A stretch of 6,195 bases of DNA from Phycisphaerae bacterium (GCA_014380825.1 JACMJD010000221.1:1-6195); one strand, 5' to 3'; shown: positions 1-5,740, counted from the first letter of the stretch. Program-made: numbers and translations. The notes: a model not told the origin generated them from the sequence alone.

Positions 1-561
1 ATTTCGATCGACTCGTCGCGCACCGTCACGCTGAGCTCCGGTGCGCGCCTCAATGCCGCCGCAGCAGGGACCGGCGGGAACATCACCATCAACGCGGGCC
101 GAAGCGTGCAGCGTCGCGATTCGACGATCACCGCCGCCGCGGGCAACCAAGGCAACATCGCCATCAACGCGCCGCACAGTGTGATCGTGCTGAACAGCAC
201 GATCACCGCCCAAGCGCAAGGCACCGGCGGCGCGATCAGCATTGATCCTCGCTTCGTCGTCCTCAACAAAAGCACGATCAACGGCCTGGCCGGCGGACAG
301 GATGTGCTGGTCACCATCAACGCGGACAATCTGCTCGTGAGCAACGACAGCGCGATCCTCACCGATCGCGGGGTCTTCTCGATCGATACGGATCTGGCCC
401 AGGGCCTGGTGGGATTCGACCTGAACCTCCGCGCCGCCAACGCCAAGCTACAGGAAAGCTGCGACACGCGCGTGTTTGGCGACGTCAGCAGCTTCACATT
501 GACCGGTGCCGGCGGCGTCTCCTTGGATCCTGCACGGCCGATGCCGATCGTGGCGCCGTAA
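1..561 (+). CDS. C-terminal part of a filamentous-haemagglutinin-like (TPS) beta-helix exoprotein, 5' truncated by window edge
   Basis: Frame 1 is open from the first base to TAA at 559-561, giving 186 residues with no start inside the window; the ATG-like codons within it are internal. The protein shows short beta-helix rungs of the type GGNIxINA followed by STITA, repeated about every 20-25 residues, as in filamentous haemagglutinin passengers. The last ~85 residues align closely with the end of the opposite-strand gene at 597-2936: STINGxAGGxDV, then DSAIL, xIDTDLA, a lone Cys at residue 154 of this fragment, and SSFTxTGxGGxxLDP. By homology it is the passenger (TpsA) of a two-partner secretion pair, exported across the outer membrane to the cell surface or medium. 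The TPS domain and signal peptide would lie upstream of base 1 and cannot be seen. Substrate or ligand is unknown. Family assignment is firm through the paralogue; function as an adhesin is inferred. Confidence 0.88.
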   Translation: MSIDSSRTVTLSSGARLNAAAAGTGGNITINAGRSVQRRDSTITAAAGNQGNIAINAPHSVIVLNSTITAQAQGTGGAISIDPRFVVLNKSTINGLAGGQDVLVTINADNLLVSNDSAILTDRGVFSIDTDLAQGLVGFDLNLRAANAKLQESCDTRVFGDVSSFTLTGAGGVSLDPARPMPIVAP

Positions 562-881
562 CCATCTTGCGAGACGCCGATCCTGGCGTGATGGCGTTAG
601 CGATCGCTCGCCGGCGCCGCGTGCGCCGGGTCGAGCGTCAGTCCGCCTCGGCCGGTGATGGTGAAGCTGCTGATCTCCGAGATGCGGATGCCGCAAAAGT
701 CTTGCAGCCGCGCCGTCACCCCGGCGATGTCGGCATTGAACGGCACCAGCGCGGACGCGAGATCGGTGTCGATCGTGAAGTTTGTGTTGTCCGACAGGAT
801 CGCGCTGTCGACCGCCTGCAACAGTCGGCCGTTGATATCCACCCGCACGTCGCGTCCGCCGGCCCGTCCGTTGATCGTGCT
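271..881. repeat. Imperfect inverted repeat formed by the 3' ends of the two convergent exoprotein genes
   Basis: The 3' end of the left gene and the 3' end of the opposite-strand gene are homologous, so on one strand they read as an inverted repeat. The best arm is 271-298 against the reverse complement of 854-881, with 26 of 28 bases equal. A second perfect 14-base match is 346-359 against the reverse complement of 796-809. The arms are offset by one codon, matching a one-residue indel in the proteins. The repeat is coding sequence, not a mobile element; no transposase or target-site duplication was seen. Confidence 0.75.
574..589. terminator. Weak hairpin between convergent genes, possible bidirectional terminator
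   Basis: Between the two facing stop codons (561 and 597), ACGCC (574-578) pairs perfectly with GGCGT (585-589) around a 6-base loop; a G-T pair inside could lengthen the stem to 6. There is no T-run on either strand, so an intrinsic terminator is doubtful. It is listed because it is the only structure in the 35-bp gap. Confidence 0.2.
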
Positions 882-2936
882 TGCACCAAGCGAAACCGCC
901 TTGCTGTTCACCGTGATCGTGCCGCCGGTTAAACCGGCCTCACCGGTGATCAGACTGCGCGACAGCGAAAGGTTGCGCGCGATGATGTTCACAACTCCCC
1001 CGTTGCCCTTCGCCGATCCGGCGATACGCGAATTATCCGTCAGCGCCAGCGAATCGCGCGTAGTGATATCGATGTTGCCGGCGTTGACCCGATCGGATGA
1101 CACGTTGATCGCCGCGCCGTGATCGAGCGAGATCGGCCCGCTGCTGTTGATGATGATTCCACCGGCGTCACCATCCGACAATTCGCTGGATGCGGAGATG
1201 CTGGCGCGGCCAAACATGTCGATCGAGCCGGCGGTGAGCTCGATGTTTCCGCCCTGCCCGGCTTGCGTCGCCTTGGTCGTGCGGGCGAACAATCCAGTGA
1301 AGCGATGCCGCGTCGAGCCGCGAATGACCAGTCGATCGACCGTGATCTGCATGCCGCCCGCGTTGCCAATGCCAAACGTGCTGGCGGTGATCACGCCGCC
1401 GTTGCGCAGCGTGATCTGATCGGCGTCGATCTTGACGATTCCGCCGGCGCCGGGCGCACCGAGATTATTCTCTTCGATGCCGAAGTTATCGCCGACGCGC
1501 GCTTCGATCCCGGTGAAGCTGCCCACGCCCGTGCCGCTGCCGTCGATCAGCAACTGATCGGCATCAATCTCAACCTTGCCCGCCGAGCCGAAGCTCTTCG
1601 TGCGGCTGGTGATCTGCGCATTGCTCAGGATCTGCACGAGCGGCGCGGTGATCGTGACATCACCGGCGTCGCCGGCTTCGGATTCGGTTGTGACGGTTTC
1701 TGAAATGATGCCGGTCAGCGGCTGCGGCCCGGTGGAGCCGTCGAGCGTGACGCGCTCGCTTGCGATCAGCGTGACGTTGCCGCCGTCGCCGGTGTGATTG
1801 GTGGATGCGACGATGCTCGCGTGGTCGCTGATATCGATCGTACGCGCGGTGATGGTGACGTCGCCGCCCTGCCCGGCGGCGGCTTCTCCGGACTCCGCGC
1901 TGATGGCGGCGGTCAATCCGCCTTCGATGCTGTTGCCGCGCAGCACGACCTGATCGGCGCGAATGACAACATCGCCCGCGTCTGCCGGACCTTGCGTGGC
2001 CACGTTGATCTGGCTGGATGCGCTTTCGTATTTTCCACTGACGTCGATGTCGACCGACCCGCCGGCCACCACGTCGGTCTCGGCGACGATCGAAGAGTTT
2101 GCGAGCAGCAGCGACCCGCCGCGAATGGTGACGCGTCCGCCCACCGCCGCACGAATGCTGGCCGAATCGCGCAACGTGATCGCGCCGCGCGACGGCAGCC
2201 CGCTCACATCGATGCTCGAGATCGCATCGGCCGCGTCGAATTTCGCCTCACCTGCACCGGCACCGCTGACCAGATTGATGCGTCCGCCGGTTGCGCGCAC
2301 GCGCACGGCCGATGCATCGATGTCGCCGCCGACAAAGGAAAGCACCGCGCCGGACGGAACTTCCAGCGTTGTCGGCGCGGTCTGATCGTTCGATCCGTTG
2401 ATTCGGATCGCGCCCGACGCTTGCGCGCCGAGGAACCCAAACGCCGCCGGCGCCGCGCTGCTCAGCACCGGCGACACCTGAACCTTTGCATCAAATCGAA
2501 CGTCATCGGCGAGCTTGATGTAATCGGCGCTCGTGAACAGCACCGAGCCCTGCACATCCAGTTTTGCATTCGGGCCAAAAATGAACCCGGCTGGGTTCAT
2601 CATGAACAAATTGACCTGCGGATCGGTTAGCTCGATCGTGCCGTCGATCGATGAATTCTTGCCGCTGGTCACGCGAGCCAGGATGTTCCGAATCGCACGG
2701 TTCTGCGGATCGAGAAACCGCGCGGTCTCGTTCTTGGCCAGGTCAAATTGCTTGAAAGAATAGAAAACGTTCTGGCCGACGATCTTGCCGAACGCGTTGG
2801 CGCCTTCGCCGGGAACAATCAGCCGAAGCGTCTGCCCCGGCACCGGGCCAGCCTGGCCGAGCGAGCCATCGTGAACGACCTGTGCGGCCGCCGCCACCGG
2901 GAACAACGCGGTCAGGAATATCAGAAATGACCGCAT
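597..2936 (-). CDS. Two-partner-secretion exoprotein with filamentous haemagglutinin N-terminal domain and beta-helix passenger (TpsA-like)
   Basis: A complete 779-residue protein. Residues 1-18 are a clear signal peptide: Arg2, a hydrophobic core, then VAAAA before Gln19. Residues ~20-170 match the TPS (haemagglutination activity, PF05860) domain in its cyanobacterial style: GQNVFYSF (54-61), IRNILARVTSG (82-92), SSIDGTI, NLFMMNPAGFIFGP (109-122, a variant of the NPNG motif), and FTSADYIKL. Then come AFGFLG, LSFVGGDI and GGRINLVS, which usually follow the domain in this family. From ~250 to ~700 there are beta-helix rungs (GGxVxIxA, then a polar/hydrophobic strand, then SxIxAS). The tail carries the only cysteine (Cys748, codon 693-695) and SSFTITGRGGLTLDP. 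It should be exported by Sec and then through a TpsB pore; none is encoded here. ATG 2936 is preferred because AGGG lies 6 bases upstream and the signal peptide begins at once. It is short for a TpsA. The role is probably surface structure or adhesion, by inference. Confidence 0.93.
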   Translation of the reverse strand: MRSFLIFLTALFPVAAAAQVVHDGSLGQAGPVPGQTLRLIVPGEGANAFGKIVGQNVFYSFKQFDLAKNETARFLDPQNRAIRNILARVTSGKNSSIDGTIELTDPQVNLFMMNPAGFIFGPNAKLDVQGSVLFTSADYIKLADDVRFDAKVQVSPVLSSAAPAAFGFLGAQASGAIRINGSNDQTAPTTLEVPSGAVLSFVGGDIDASAVRVRATGGRINLVSGAGAGEAKFDAADAISSIDVSGLPSRGAITLRDSASIRAAVGGRVTIRGGSLLLANSSIVAETDVVAGGSVDIDVSGKYESASSQINVATQGPADAGDVVIRADQVVLRGNSIEGGLTAAISAESGEAAAGQGGDVTITARTIDISDHASIVASTNHTGDGGNVTLIASERVTLDGSTGPQPLTGIISETVTTESEAGDAGDVTITAPLVQILSNAQITSRTKSFGSAGKVEIDADQLLIDGSGTGVGSFTGIEARVGDNFGIEENNLGAPGAGGIVKIDADQITLRNGGVITASTFGIGNAGGMQITVDRLVIRGSTRHRFTGLFARTTKATQAGQGGNIELTAGSIDMFGRASISASSELSDGDAGGIIINSSGPISLDHGAAINVSSDRVNAGNIDITTRDSLALTDNSRIAGSAKGNGGVVNIIARNLSLSRSLITGEAGLTGGTITVNSKAVSLGASTINGRAGGRDVRVDINGRLLQAVDSAILSDNTNFTIDTDLASALVPFNADIAGVTARLQDFCGIRISEISSFTITGRGGLTLDPAHAAPASDR

Positions 2937-2942
2937 AACTTG

Positions 2943-2946
2943 CCCT
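2943..2946 (-). promoter_or_regulatory. Ribosome binding site of the TPS exoprotein gene
   Basis: On the minus strand AGGG stands 6 bases before ATG 2936-2934. It is a modest Shine-Dalgarno match, but it agrees with the signal peptide in fixing this start. Confidence 0.5.
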
Positions 2947-2963
2947 ACTGTGCGCCCGGTGCG

Positions 2964-2992
2964 GTTTTATCTCAAGCAATCAGGGTGGGCAA
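2964..2992 (-). promoter_or_regulatory. Candidate sigma70-like promoter for the TPS exoprotein gene
   Basis: On the minus strand TTGCCC (2992-2987) and TAAAAC (2969-2964) are separated by 17 bases. Transcription would begin around 2957, giving a leader of about 20 bases that still contains the ribosome binding site. The match is imperfect in both boxes, and planctomycete promoters are poorly defined, so this is tentative. Confidence 0.3.
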
Positions 2993-2995
2993 GAA

Positions 2996-3006
2996 ATTGA
3001 TTCAAT
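2996..3006. promoter_or_regulatory. 11-bp perfect palindrome, possible operator
   Basis: ATTGA-T-TCAAT reads the same on both strands and sits 3 bp upstream of the candidate -35 box of the minus-strand exoprotein gene. The position and AT-rich symmetry would suit a small dimeric regulator, but a palindrome of this size can occur by chance and no second copy was seen. Confidence 0.2.
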
Positions 3007-3011
3007 GTCCC

Positions 3012-3050
3012 AGCCCGTATCAGGGCTCGCGACGCGCGGACATCTGCGCG
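3012..3050. other. Two adjacent small hairpins in the divergent spacer
   Basis: AGCCC (3012-3016) pairs with GGGCT (3023-3027) around 6 bases. CGCGC (3033-3037) pairs with GCGCG (3046-3050) around 8 bases. They lie in the middle of the 232-bp gap between the divergent exoprotein and RTX genes. They could be protein-binding sites or chance GC-rich symmetry; neither has a T-run, so they are not convincing terminators. Confidence 0.25.
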
Positions 3051-3070
3051 GTGTAATTCCGCGTATTGCG

Positions 3071-3098
3071 TTGTATCCCGTCACATGGCCGCTAAATT
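3071..3098 (+). promoter_or_regulatory. Candidate promoter for the RTX surface-protein gene
   Basis: TTGTAT (3071-3076) and TAAATT (3093-3098) are 16 bases apart in a locally AT-richer patch. Transcription would start near 3105, leaving a leader of about 65 bases to ATG 3169 and excluding the upstream ATG at 3085. The boxes are only partial matches. Confidence 0.25.
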
Positions 3099-3155
3099 AG
3101 ATAGATCGAGACACGTCTTCACACCGGCTCGCGCACAACGCGACGCTGGTCGCTC

Positions 3156-3161
3156 AAGGGA
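3156..3161 (+). promoter_or_regulatory. Ribosome binding site that decides the start of the RTX surface protein
   Basis: AAGGGA lies 7 bases before ATG 3169. The in-frame upstream ATG at 3085 has no comparable purine-rich site in front of it. This, and the LEPR-XLL-like motif falling near the N-terminus only with the later start, favours 3169. Confidence 0.6.
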
Positions 3162-3168
3162 TTGTCAC

Positions 3169-5196
3169 ATGCGAAATCATTCCAAACGAAATCGCGCCGC
3201 GGTGTTCGCCGCTTGCGAAGCGCTGGAAGAACGCCGGCTGTTCGTGGCGTTTCAGTTGTTTGTTGATGGCGTCGCGGTGCCAGGACCTAAGACGGTGGAC
3301 TACGGCACGGTGACACTGAACTCGACCGGGCCGACGCACACGATCGCGTACAAATATCTGGGCACATCGACCGTCGACGTTTCCGCAAACCTTCTCAATG
3401 GCCAGAACGCTTATCAGCAGACCGCCGGCGATGAGAACAACAAGGTGTTGAGTCAGAATCAAACGTATTCGGTGACCTATAAGTTACTGACCAGTCGCGC
3501 CGTGCCGCGCGTCACACCGCTGACTTTTTTCTTCACCGAAACGGGCGGTGAATCGGACAGCAAGGAATTCACGCTGAACGGCAACGTCTTGCCCGCGAAC
3601 TTGAACAAGACTGATGACTTCGGGCAGCTCACGAACGCGACGAAGACCCCATCCGGGCAAATCACGGCACGCTTTCGCCAGGACGGCGAAGGCAACACGC
3701 TCGAACAAGTGCAGCCTTACCTGGCGGCGTTTGAGTTGCCGTCGGCGCAGAGCAAACTCGACGTGTCGTTCACAGGTTCGTCAGTTTATTATTCGGAAAT
3801 CGATCTCTTCACCAGTGGAAAGCTCAGCCTGCTGATGACCAAGGATGCCAATGGCGATGGCAAGCTCAGCATCTCGGAGCGCGAGGATGCGAACGCGGTG
3901 AAACTGACGACCGGCCAGATTTCTGAAAATTCGCCGGCGAGTAGAAGCACGTCGGTCACGCGCGGCGCCGGAAAATACCTTGTTTTCATATCCGCGGCGG
4001 TGATGGATCAGACCGCATTTGATTTCGACAAGGAACTTGCTTTCAGCATGCAACTCAAGGTCGACGACATCATCCCACCCACGTTCCAGGTGCGCGGCAA
4101 CAATGTCGTCATCAATAACAACGACACCTCGCCGAGCACGGCGGACGGCACGAACTTTGGCGAAGTCGATCAAGGCGCGGCACCGACATTAACGTTCAGT
4201 GTCAACAACATCGGCCAGACGACGATGAACATTGACGGCCAGCGGCCCAACGTGACCGGCGACTTCATCATCTTTGAGGACGGATTGAACTCGACGATCG
4301 GCGCGGGCAGCTCCGACACGTTCAAGGTGCAGCTGAGCAACACGTCGCCGGGGGAGAAAAGCGGCACGATCGTGATACAATCGGCCAACGCAGCGGGCGG
4401 GAACTTCACGTTCAAGATCGGCGGGACGGTCACGGCCGCCGCCTTCGTGCCGCCGTTTACGGTGGTTACCGGCAGCACACTGACCGTCACCGGCATCATC
4501 GGGAATGACAACCTTACATCCACCGCCACCGGCAGCTCGTTCAAGTTCACACGAAACGGCGTGGACTCCGCCACGTTCTCAACGGCGGCGATCACAAAGA
4601 TCGTCATCAACCTGCTCGATGGCAACGACAACTATTCCTCCGCCACGCAGTTGGACATCAAGCAGACGATCAACGGTGGCGCCGGCAACGACCTGATCCG
4701 CGCCGGCAAACAAGCCGACGTGATGAACGGCGGCGATGGCGACGACCGCATGGATGGCCGAACACGCGGCGACGTGTTCAACGGTGAAGGTGGATCTGAT
4801 ACCGCGATCTACCGCCAGCGCCGCGCGAATGAGCCGGTGACCGTGATCATCGACGAACTGCCCAACGACGGCGGCGGTGTGGATCAATCGAAGGACAACG
4901 TCCTGTCATCGACCGAGCATGTGCAAGGCGGCCTGGGCAACGATCGCCTCACCGGCAGTTCCAAGACCAACCGCCTGTTCGGATTTGAAGGCAACGACAC
5001 GATCGTTGGACTCAAGGGCAACGACACGCTCGATGGCGGATCAGGAGTCAATGACCTGAACGGCGGGTTTGGCAACGATCAGCTCTTCAGCCGCAACAGC
5101 ATCGCGGACGTTATCGATGGCGGCGCGGATACCGACACGTTGACGGGTGATCTCATCGACAGCGTCAGCAATGTCGAGACGCCGAATCTGGTGTGA
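3169..5196 (+). CDS. LEPR-XLL-like, Ig-like-domain and RTX calcium-binding repeat surface protein
   Basis: 675 residues from the preferred ATG 3169; an in-frame ATG at 3085 would add 28 Arg-rich residues. Residues 1-27 are basic, then CEALEERRLF, a variant of the planctomycete LEPR-XLL N-terminal motif thought to mark exported giant or repetitive proteins. There is no classical hydrophobic signal peptide. Residues 28-140 and 305-421 look like two choice-of-anchor-D/ASH-type beta-sandwiches; each has a (Y/F)G-x-V strand and ends in a glycine-valine strand (LNGNV, IGGTV). Residues ~145-302 resemble a pre-peptidase C-terminal beta-sandwich (GAGKYLVFIS), with an EF-hand-like loop at 226-237: Asp226, Asn228, Asp230, Ser234, Glu237. 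Residues ~425-660 form an RTX beta-roll with GGxGND nonapeptides in two blocks. It is probably a calcium-stabilised extracellular or cell-surface protein. Catalytic residues were not recognised. RTX proteins often leave through type I secretion, but no such genes are here. Ligand unknown. Confidence 0.9.
   Translation: MRNHSKRNRAAVFAACEALEERRLFVAFQLFVDGVAVPGPKTVDYGTVTLNSTGPTHTIAYKYLGTSTVDVSANLLNGQNAYQQTAGDENNKVLSQNQTYSVTYKLLTSRAVPRVTPLTFFFTETGGESDSKEFTLNGNVLPANLNKTDDFGQLTNATKTPSGQITARFRQDGEGNTLEQVQPYLAAFELPSAQSKLDVSFTGSSVYYSEIDLFTSGKLSLLMTKDANGDGKLSISEREDANAVKLTTGQISENSPASRSTSVTRGAGKYLVFISAAVMDQTAFDFDKELAFSMQLKVDDIIPPTFQVRGNNVVINNNDTSPSTADGTNFGEVDQGAAPTLTFSVNNIGQTTMNIDGQRPNVTGDFIIFEDGLNSTIGAGSSDTFKVQLSNTSPGEKSGTIVIQSANAAGGNFTFKIGGTVTAAAFVPPFTVVTGSTLTVTGIIGNDNLTSTATGSSFKFTRNGVDSATFSTAAITKIVINLLDGNDNYSSATQLDIKQTINGGAGNDLIRAGKQADVMNGGDGDDRMDGRTRGDVFNGEGGSDTAIYRQRRANEPVTVIIDELPNDGGGVDQSKDNVLSSTEHVQGGLGNDRLTGSSKTNRLFGFEGNDTIVGLKGNDTLDGGSGVNDLNGGFGNDQLFSRNSIADVIDGGADTDTLTGDLIDSVSNVETPNLV
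3844..3879 (+). other. EF-hand/dockerin-like calcium-binding loop inside the RTX surface protein
   Basis: Residues 226-237 read DANGDGKLSISE. Loop positions 1, 3, 5, 9 and 12 are Asp, Asn, Asp, Ser and Glu, with Gly at 6 and a hydrophobic residue at 8, which fits the canonical EF-hand loop. It lies in the loop between strands of the presumed PPC-like domain, with no second EF-hand nearby. Calcium binding is inferred from the residues. Confidence 0.65.
4675..4800 (+). repeat. RTX (haemolysin-type) calcium-binding repeats, block 1
   Basis: Residues 503-544 of the surface protein contain GGAGNDLI, a degenerate unit ending ADVMNGGDGDDRM, then GDVFNGEGGSD. These are GGxGxDxUx nonapeptides, with spacer units between them. 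The preceding GSTLTVTGIIGND and LLDGNDNY stretches are the usual lead-in strands to such a roll. Confidence 0.85.
4927..5148 (+). repeat. RTX (haemolysin-type) calcium-binding repeats, block 2
   Basis: Residues 587-660 contain GGLGNDRLTG, GFEGNDTIVG, LKGNDTLDGG, GGFGNDQLF and GGADTDTLTG. The DNA shows the nonapeptide period directly: GGCAACGACACG occurs at 4990-5001 and again at 5017-5028, exactly 27 bases apart. The ~40-residue insert between the two blocks (PVTVIIDELPNDGG to STEHVQGG) is a common RTX linker. Confidence 0.85.
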
Positions 5197-5210
5197 TTCC
5201 GTCCGCGGGC

Positions 5211-5236
5211 AGCACCGCGCGGTCTGTGTGCTTTTT
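5211..5236 (+). terminator. Possible intrinsic terminator after the RTX surface-protein gene
   Basis: AGCAC (5211-5215) pairs with GTGCT (5228-5232), and the stem runs straight into TTTTT (5232-5236), 15 bases after the TGA at 5194-5196. The 12-base loop and 5-bp stem are weak. A competing 9-bp stem with one G-T pair, 5213-5221 with 5243-5251, would place the Ts in its loop. Confidence 0.4.
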
Positions 5237-5253
5237 CGAGCGCGTGCGGTGTG

Positions 5254-5598
5254 TCACGCCAGCGCGAGTTGAATCGGCACGTGCGATTCGCGCAGTTGTG
5301 CCAGCGCGTAGACGGCCGCTTCGCGTTCGGAGCTGCCGATCACGGTGCCGCAGTGTTGGGGATCGTTATTCTCCGCGCCGTCGTTCGCGCTGCTCGCGGG
5401 CGACCAAGTGGCGCGGTGCGTGTCGAACACCAGGTTGTGCTTGATGCTCAGCTTCAGCCCGGCCTGCTCGAACTCGCGGTAGATCGATTCCATGCCTGGG
5501 AACCGCCGGCCGTCGGGGAGTGATTCGTATTGATCGGGACCAAACACGGGGGACCAGCCGCTGCCGTAAAGTCGGTCGACGGCGTAATCGAGATTCAT
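5254..5598 (-). CDS. Small protein of unknown function (114 aa)
   Basis: Reads from ATG 5598 to TGA at 5256-5254. I do not recognise a named family. The start is well supported: AAGGAG stands exactly 6 bases upstream. A longer in-frame reading from 5724 would add 42 residues with a hydrophobic start, but it crosses this ribosome binding site. The protein is soluble-looking with no signal peptide or membrane segment. Visible parts are MNLDYAVDRLYGSGWSP at the N-terminus, a helical stretch MESIYREFEQAGLKLSIKH, an Asn/Asp-rich loop (residues ~67-80), one Cys, and a C-terminal GTVIGSSEREAAVYALAQLR, a strand-turn-helix. The alternating strand/helix pattern suggests a small alpha-beta fold. It is convergent with the RTX gene and downstream of, in the same direction as, the receiver-domain gene, but a 183-bp gap with its own promoter-like site argues against a tight operon. 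Confidence 0.75.
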   Translation of the reverse strand: MNLDYAVDRLYGSGWSPVFGPDQYESLPDGRRFPGMESIYREFEQAGLKLSIKHNLVFDTHRATWSPASSANDGAENNDPQHCGTVIGSSEREAAVYALAQLRESHVPIQLALA

Positions 5599-5604
5599 CG
5601 TTTG

Positions 5605-5610
5605 CTCCTT
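5605..5610 (-). promoter_or_regulatory. Strong ribosome binding site of the 114-aa gene
   Basis: AAGGAG on the minus strand with 6 bases to ATG 5598. It is the best Shine-Dalgarno match in the window and sets the start of the small gene. Confidence 0.75.
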
Positions 5611-5696
5611 CTCGGCCCGGCCGATTGTCGCGCCGCTACGCGATGGCCAGCGTTCCGCAAAAGACCAAAACCCCTTGGAAGCGAAAAGCGATAAAG

Positions 5697-5724
5697 AGAT
5701 TACCACCGGAATGGCGAGAAGCAA
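5697..5724 (-). promoter_or_regulatory. Candidate promoter for the 114-aa gene
   Basis: On the minus strand TTGCTT (5724-5719) and TAATCT (5702-5697) are 16 bases apart, both good sigma70-like matches. The leader would be about 90 bases. If right, it also rules out translation from the ATG at 5724. Confidence 0.35.
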
Positions 5725-5727
5725 CCT

Positions 5728-5740
5728 GCCCGATTCGGGC
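5728..5740. promoter_or_regulatory. 13-bp perfect palindrome next to the candidate -35 box
   Basis: GCCCGA-T-TCGGGC lies 3 bp upstream of the -35 box proposed for the small gene. As RNA it can form GCCCG/CGGGC with a 3-base loop but lacks a following T-run, so an operator is more likely than a terminator for the upstream receiver gene. A second small inverted repeat, GAATT/AATTC, lies at 5748-5761. Confidence 0.3.

Noticed and set aside
271..881. Inverted repeat considered as a mobile-element or invertase site
   Set aside because: The arms are explained by homologous coding sequence with a codon-sized indel. There is no transposase, recombinase or target duplication in the window.
567..1122. 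Plus-strand open frames continuing after the left exoprotein gene
   Set aside because: They are opposite the well-supported C-terminal coding region of the minus-strand paralogue and show low-complexity Arg-rich or unstructured products.
1794..2630. Long plus-strand open frame (278 codons) antisense to the TPS exoprotein gene
   Set aside because: It is rich in Arg, Asp, Ala and His with no recognisable motif and no ribosome binding site. It lies wholly opposite a gene with clear domains. Long antisense frames are expected in GC-rich coding DNA.
3781..4631. Minus-strand open frames opposite the RTX protein gene
   Set aside because: The plus-strand frame encodes recognisable Ig-like and EF-hand sequence. 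The reverse products have no motif, and their starts lack ribosome binding sites.
4675..5148. Periodic GGC-AAC-GAC repeats considered as a CRISPR or non-coding tandem array
   Set aside because: The 27-base period is the RTX nonapeptide in a continuous reading frame, and units vary at the DNA level while the protein motif is kept.
5599..5724. 42-residue hydrophobic N-terminal extension of the 114-aa protein, starting at 5724
   Set aside because: It would look like a membrane anchor, but AAGGAG exactly 6 bases before ATG 5598 and a promoter-like -10 box inside the extension argue that translation begins at 5598.
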